Source: Argentina anserina (lineage: Eukaryota > Streptophyta > Magnoliopsida > Rosales > Rosaceae). From it: DNA of 64,000 bases. Where the stretch lies: assembly GCF_933775445.1 (NCBI RefSeq), contig NC_065874.1, positions 14,465,001 through 14,529,000 on the forward strand, written 5' to 3'. Below are positions 61,438-64,000 of this stretch, piece by piece. Position numbers and translations under genes: made by a program. Each line of letters starts with the position of its first letter. Position 1 is the first letter of the stretch. The notes under the pieces are model-generated. The model saw only the letters and a program-made list of their open reading frames with translations, was not told where the DNA came from and did no database searches.

Positions 61438-62045
61438 CCCAAAGTCCCCAACCAAGAAACGTCTAGAGCAAAAATATCTGAGGCATGCTGCGACAAGTTG
61501 CCAGCTTGTCACGGTTGTCTTGTATTTATTGCAAGGGACAGAATGGTGGAGCCAGGTGAACTGAGGCACTAGTGACGTTATCACTCATAATTATCAGTAT
61601 GGGGAACTGAGTGGGCGTGGAAACAATACGATTAATAGGGGGGATGTGCACACGTTCAGCGCGTGGGTTTGTGAAATCGAGAGGTCGAAAGTTAGTGGGG
61701 CACGTGGCGTTCATCGAGCGAGTCAGGGCTGTTTGAATTCATGGCTCGGAATAGTTTGGTTTGTATATAAAGTGGAGAAGGAGACTGCTCATAGTTGCGT
61801 ATTTGTGTTTTCTGGCTAAAAGAAGAGAGAGAGAAACCCATTGGAGTTTGTTCAGAGTTTGAGGATTTAGGCGTTTGCAACCACCTGAATCGACAGAGTT
61901 CTCCAATTCTGACTACAAAAAGGTATTTTCCGATCCCTTTTTGGGTTTGTAATTTTGTCCGAGCCAGAGTTGGTAGTTTTGGACTGACTATTTGTGTTGG
62001 GGTGGGTTTGTAGCAAATGGAAAAGCCATCCGGGGTGTTTGCAAT

Positions 62046-62812
62046 ATGGAAGTCGATGTTTCGACTTCGACTATCCAGGATTTGAGCACCCCGGACCAGG
62101 CTGTTACTTTGGGGGGGGGGTGTTTCGGGGAGTTTGTCCCTGCTAAGTGATGCGGGGTCAGTAAATAACCTTTTGGGGCTTTTGGTGCAGCTTATATAAG
62201 ATATAGGGGAGAGACGAGATACGGAAGCCAAGGCAAGCTGGGTGGCGGATCAGTACTACTTGGGTGACCAAGTTATCTATTCTCCCAGGGCGTGCGGCGA
62301 TCCAGACTCTGTTCAAAGTGCCGGAGGAGATAATCTTGTGCCCGTTGGCGGAGGACGAGATGGCTCATGACCCGGCGCTGGGGTCATGTTGCACGTTAGA
62401 GTTTGCCATGGCGTGCGGACTTACATTCCCGTTGCCTAATTTCGTTCAGTACATGTTGTCGTGTCTGATTATGGCACCGGGGCAAGTCACGCCAAACATG
62501 TGGAGGCAACTACTCGGGACTGGGGTGATGTTCAAGACGTTGAGGCAACAGGTGCCGTGCTGGCAGGAGTTTATGTCGTGTTGGATGCTCAAATACATTG
62601 ATAAGGCGGGGAGCGTGGGCTACGTGAAGTTGATCCCGCAGATGCGGAAGTACTCGCCTCTCATGAATGATTACCCAAGCTATACCTTGGATCACTGGCA
62701 AGACCGGGTGTTTGACATGGAGGGTTCATGGCAAGAGGAAACACCTGTTTCAAAATCGCAGGAAATTTTCAATCTATTGGTAAGATTTTACGGTGCACTT
62801 CCTCGGATATAA
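62046..62812 (+). pseudogene. Gypsy-type transposon protein, N-terminal region
   Basis: A likely start is ATG 62046 (MEVDVSTSTIQDLSTPDQAV), but a run of G residues at 62112-62121 disturbs the frame. The main open stretch (62264-62812) includes LFKVPEEIILCPLAEDEM, FAMACGLTFPLPNFVQYML, then APGQVTPNMWRQLLG and the KYIDKAGSVGYVKLIPQ block. It resembles the plant 'putative gypsy type transposon' domain (Transposase_28, PF04195). The match is by pattern only. The frame may continue by splicing at TTG|GTAAGA (about 62790). Confidence 0.6.
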
Positions 62813-63013
62813 GATGTTTTTTGTTTGTTATTTGACCGCTGCTTGTTGGCTATTGTAGTGCCCGTGGCGACCCGCCTTATGCCATTGATAGAGAAGCAGT
62901 TGTCGAGGTGTATCTGAGCGTTTCCCGCTGCCGCTCGGAGTTCATACCGGTTGTGTGGCTTCGCAGTGTATGAACACTACCGGAGGGGGTGATGCCAAGT
63001 AGGTTGTTGTCAG

Positions 63014-64000
63014 TTGTTATTCGTTGTTTTTCAAGGTTGGACCCAAGTTACCAAGAGTTTCTTTTGCAGTGGCTCTGATAGAGGGCGCGATGCCATAAGA
63101 AAGAAACCAAGAATGTACGATAATGTCTCGGATGAGGACATTGATCTCACGATCGAGAATGGGATTGCACCACCGTTGAAAGAATTGGATGAGGCGGGTT
63201 CTTCTGAATTCTGCTTCCCCAGGAGGAGTATGGTGTACTCTCGGCCGAGGTGGCCACTTACTAGGGAGTTACCCCCAACCAAGAGCCACTAGAGGCCCCG
63301 GTTATCGAGGAGGAAGATGAGAAGGTGGTGGTGGAACTGGAAGGGGAGGAGAGAGGACGGGGTGAAGAGATGCATGTGGAGGATGTGCCGGAGGACGAGG
63401 AGGATGTGTCGTAGGTTGGATTGCGGCAAGAGGAGGGGAAGCTACTCTGGAGCAAGGTCCAGAGGTTGCGCACGGGGCAGTGTAGTTGTTCGGGCGGAAC
63501 AAGCAACACAAGTAGCATATCTCGCGTCTAATGTGTTAGAGCTGCGTCTGCTGCAGGAGTTGATTGAATTGGAGATTGGTACAGTGTCTTTAAGGCGGCG
63601 GGGGGGGGGGGGGGGGAGGGGGGATGAAGAGATATCGGGACGAGGTTGCGACGGAGAGGGGTCACAAGAAATCCAAAAAGAGCTCGCACTCTACAAGCGG
63701 GGAGACTCAAGCTGATCTGACAGCGGGGTTGTCCGGGATTAGGGGAATTAGAGCCTCACATACTTTGGATGGTAGAGGATATGCGCTACAGGTGCTAAGG
63801 GCCAACTCTACAGGTACTTATCCCTTATGCTTTGTTCATAATTTTAGATGTTGTTTAACCAACTGTGGTTGTAGGCCGCAACTAAAATGTATGGCGCTCG
63901 AGAAGACCTCCTCGTCCACTTTGAGAAAGTGGTGACTGAGAAGGAGAAGATTGTCGCCGAGTACATCAAGGCAAATTAGCAGCTGGCCCAGACCCTCATA
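63014..64000 (+). pseudogene. Gypsy-type element, downstream fragments, runs off the window
   Basis: Several short acidic frames on + follow the previous entry: RKKPRMYDNVSDEDIDLTIE, then after a frame change EEEDEKVVVELEGEERGRGEE. Near the edge is a coiled-coil frame, AREDLLVHFEKVVTEKEKI, with an in-frame stop at about 63977. A run of about 17 G residues at 63599-63616 breaks the frame. Acidic linkers and a coiled coil after the Transposase_28-like domain are usual in this class. The element continues beyond 64000. Confidence 0.5.

Noticed and set aside
63302..63710. Pro-rich minus-strand ORFs near the right edge
   Set aside because: They are antisense shadows of the acidic, GA-rich gypsy-type coding fragments and the poly-G run.

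Overview
The window looks like nuclear DNA of a dicot plant. Genes are widely spaced and intron-containing with GT-AG splice sites, flanks are AT-rich, and transposable elements of almost every plant class are present. I see no sign of a bacterial, organellar or viral genome. A rosid such as a member of the Rosaceae is plausible, but that is inference. Two neighbouring host genes match what I recall as the adjacent Arabidopsis genes At1g50660 (coiled-coil protein) and At1g50670 (OTU2 deubiquitinase).

Four host genes can be modelled: (1) a three-exon coiled-coil protein on + (CDS 13069-16621); (2) an eight-exon OTU-family cysteine protease on - (18387-20909), tail-to-tail with the first; (3) an uninterrupted FAR1-RELATED SEQUENCE protein on + (51032-53287) behind three probable 5' UTR exons; (4) a six-exon zinc-ribbon/membrane protein on - (55632-57661), convergent with the FRS gene. 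All exon joins keep frame.

The rest is mainly transposable elements, many with exact boundaries and target-site duplications (TSDs). They are: a deleted CACTA element (1806-6035, TSD GTT); a 1.07-kb fold-back element (7257-8324, 9-bp TSD); a tandem promoter duplication whose gene-proximal copy carries a PIF/Harbinger-like insertion (11110-12449) with a Mutator-type MITE nested inside it (11531-12152); two tandem tRNA-derived SINE-like units; an RNase H fragment; a 5S-rRNA-like sequence split by a MITE (22741-23003); two complete but broken Copia elements (23590-30618, TSD TTAAG; 31356-37111, TSD CCAAG); a 595-bp TRIM (37584-38178, TSD AGTCA); several copies of a short LTR, two of them head to head; a 2.77-kb hAT-type element (42300-45066, TSD CCCGAATC) filled with about 4.5 tandem copies of a 506-bp unit; another fold-back MITE (48244-48645); and a decayed gypsy-type coding region running off the right end.

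The most unusual structures are the hAT element carrying its own satellite-like array, the split 5S-like sequence, and the duplicated, TE-interrupted promoter in front of the coiled-coil gene. I found no prokaryote-type system, CRISPR array or convincing tRNA gene.
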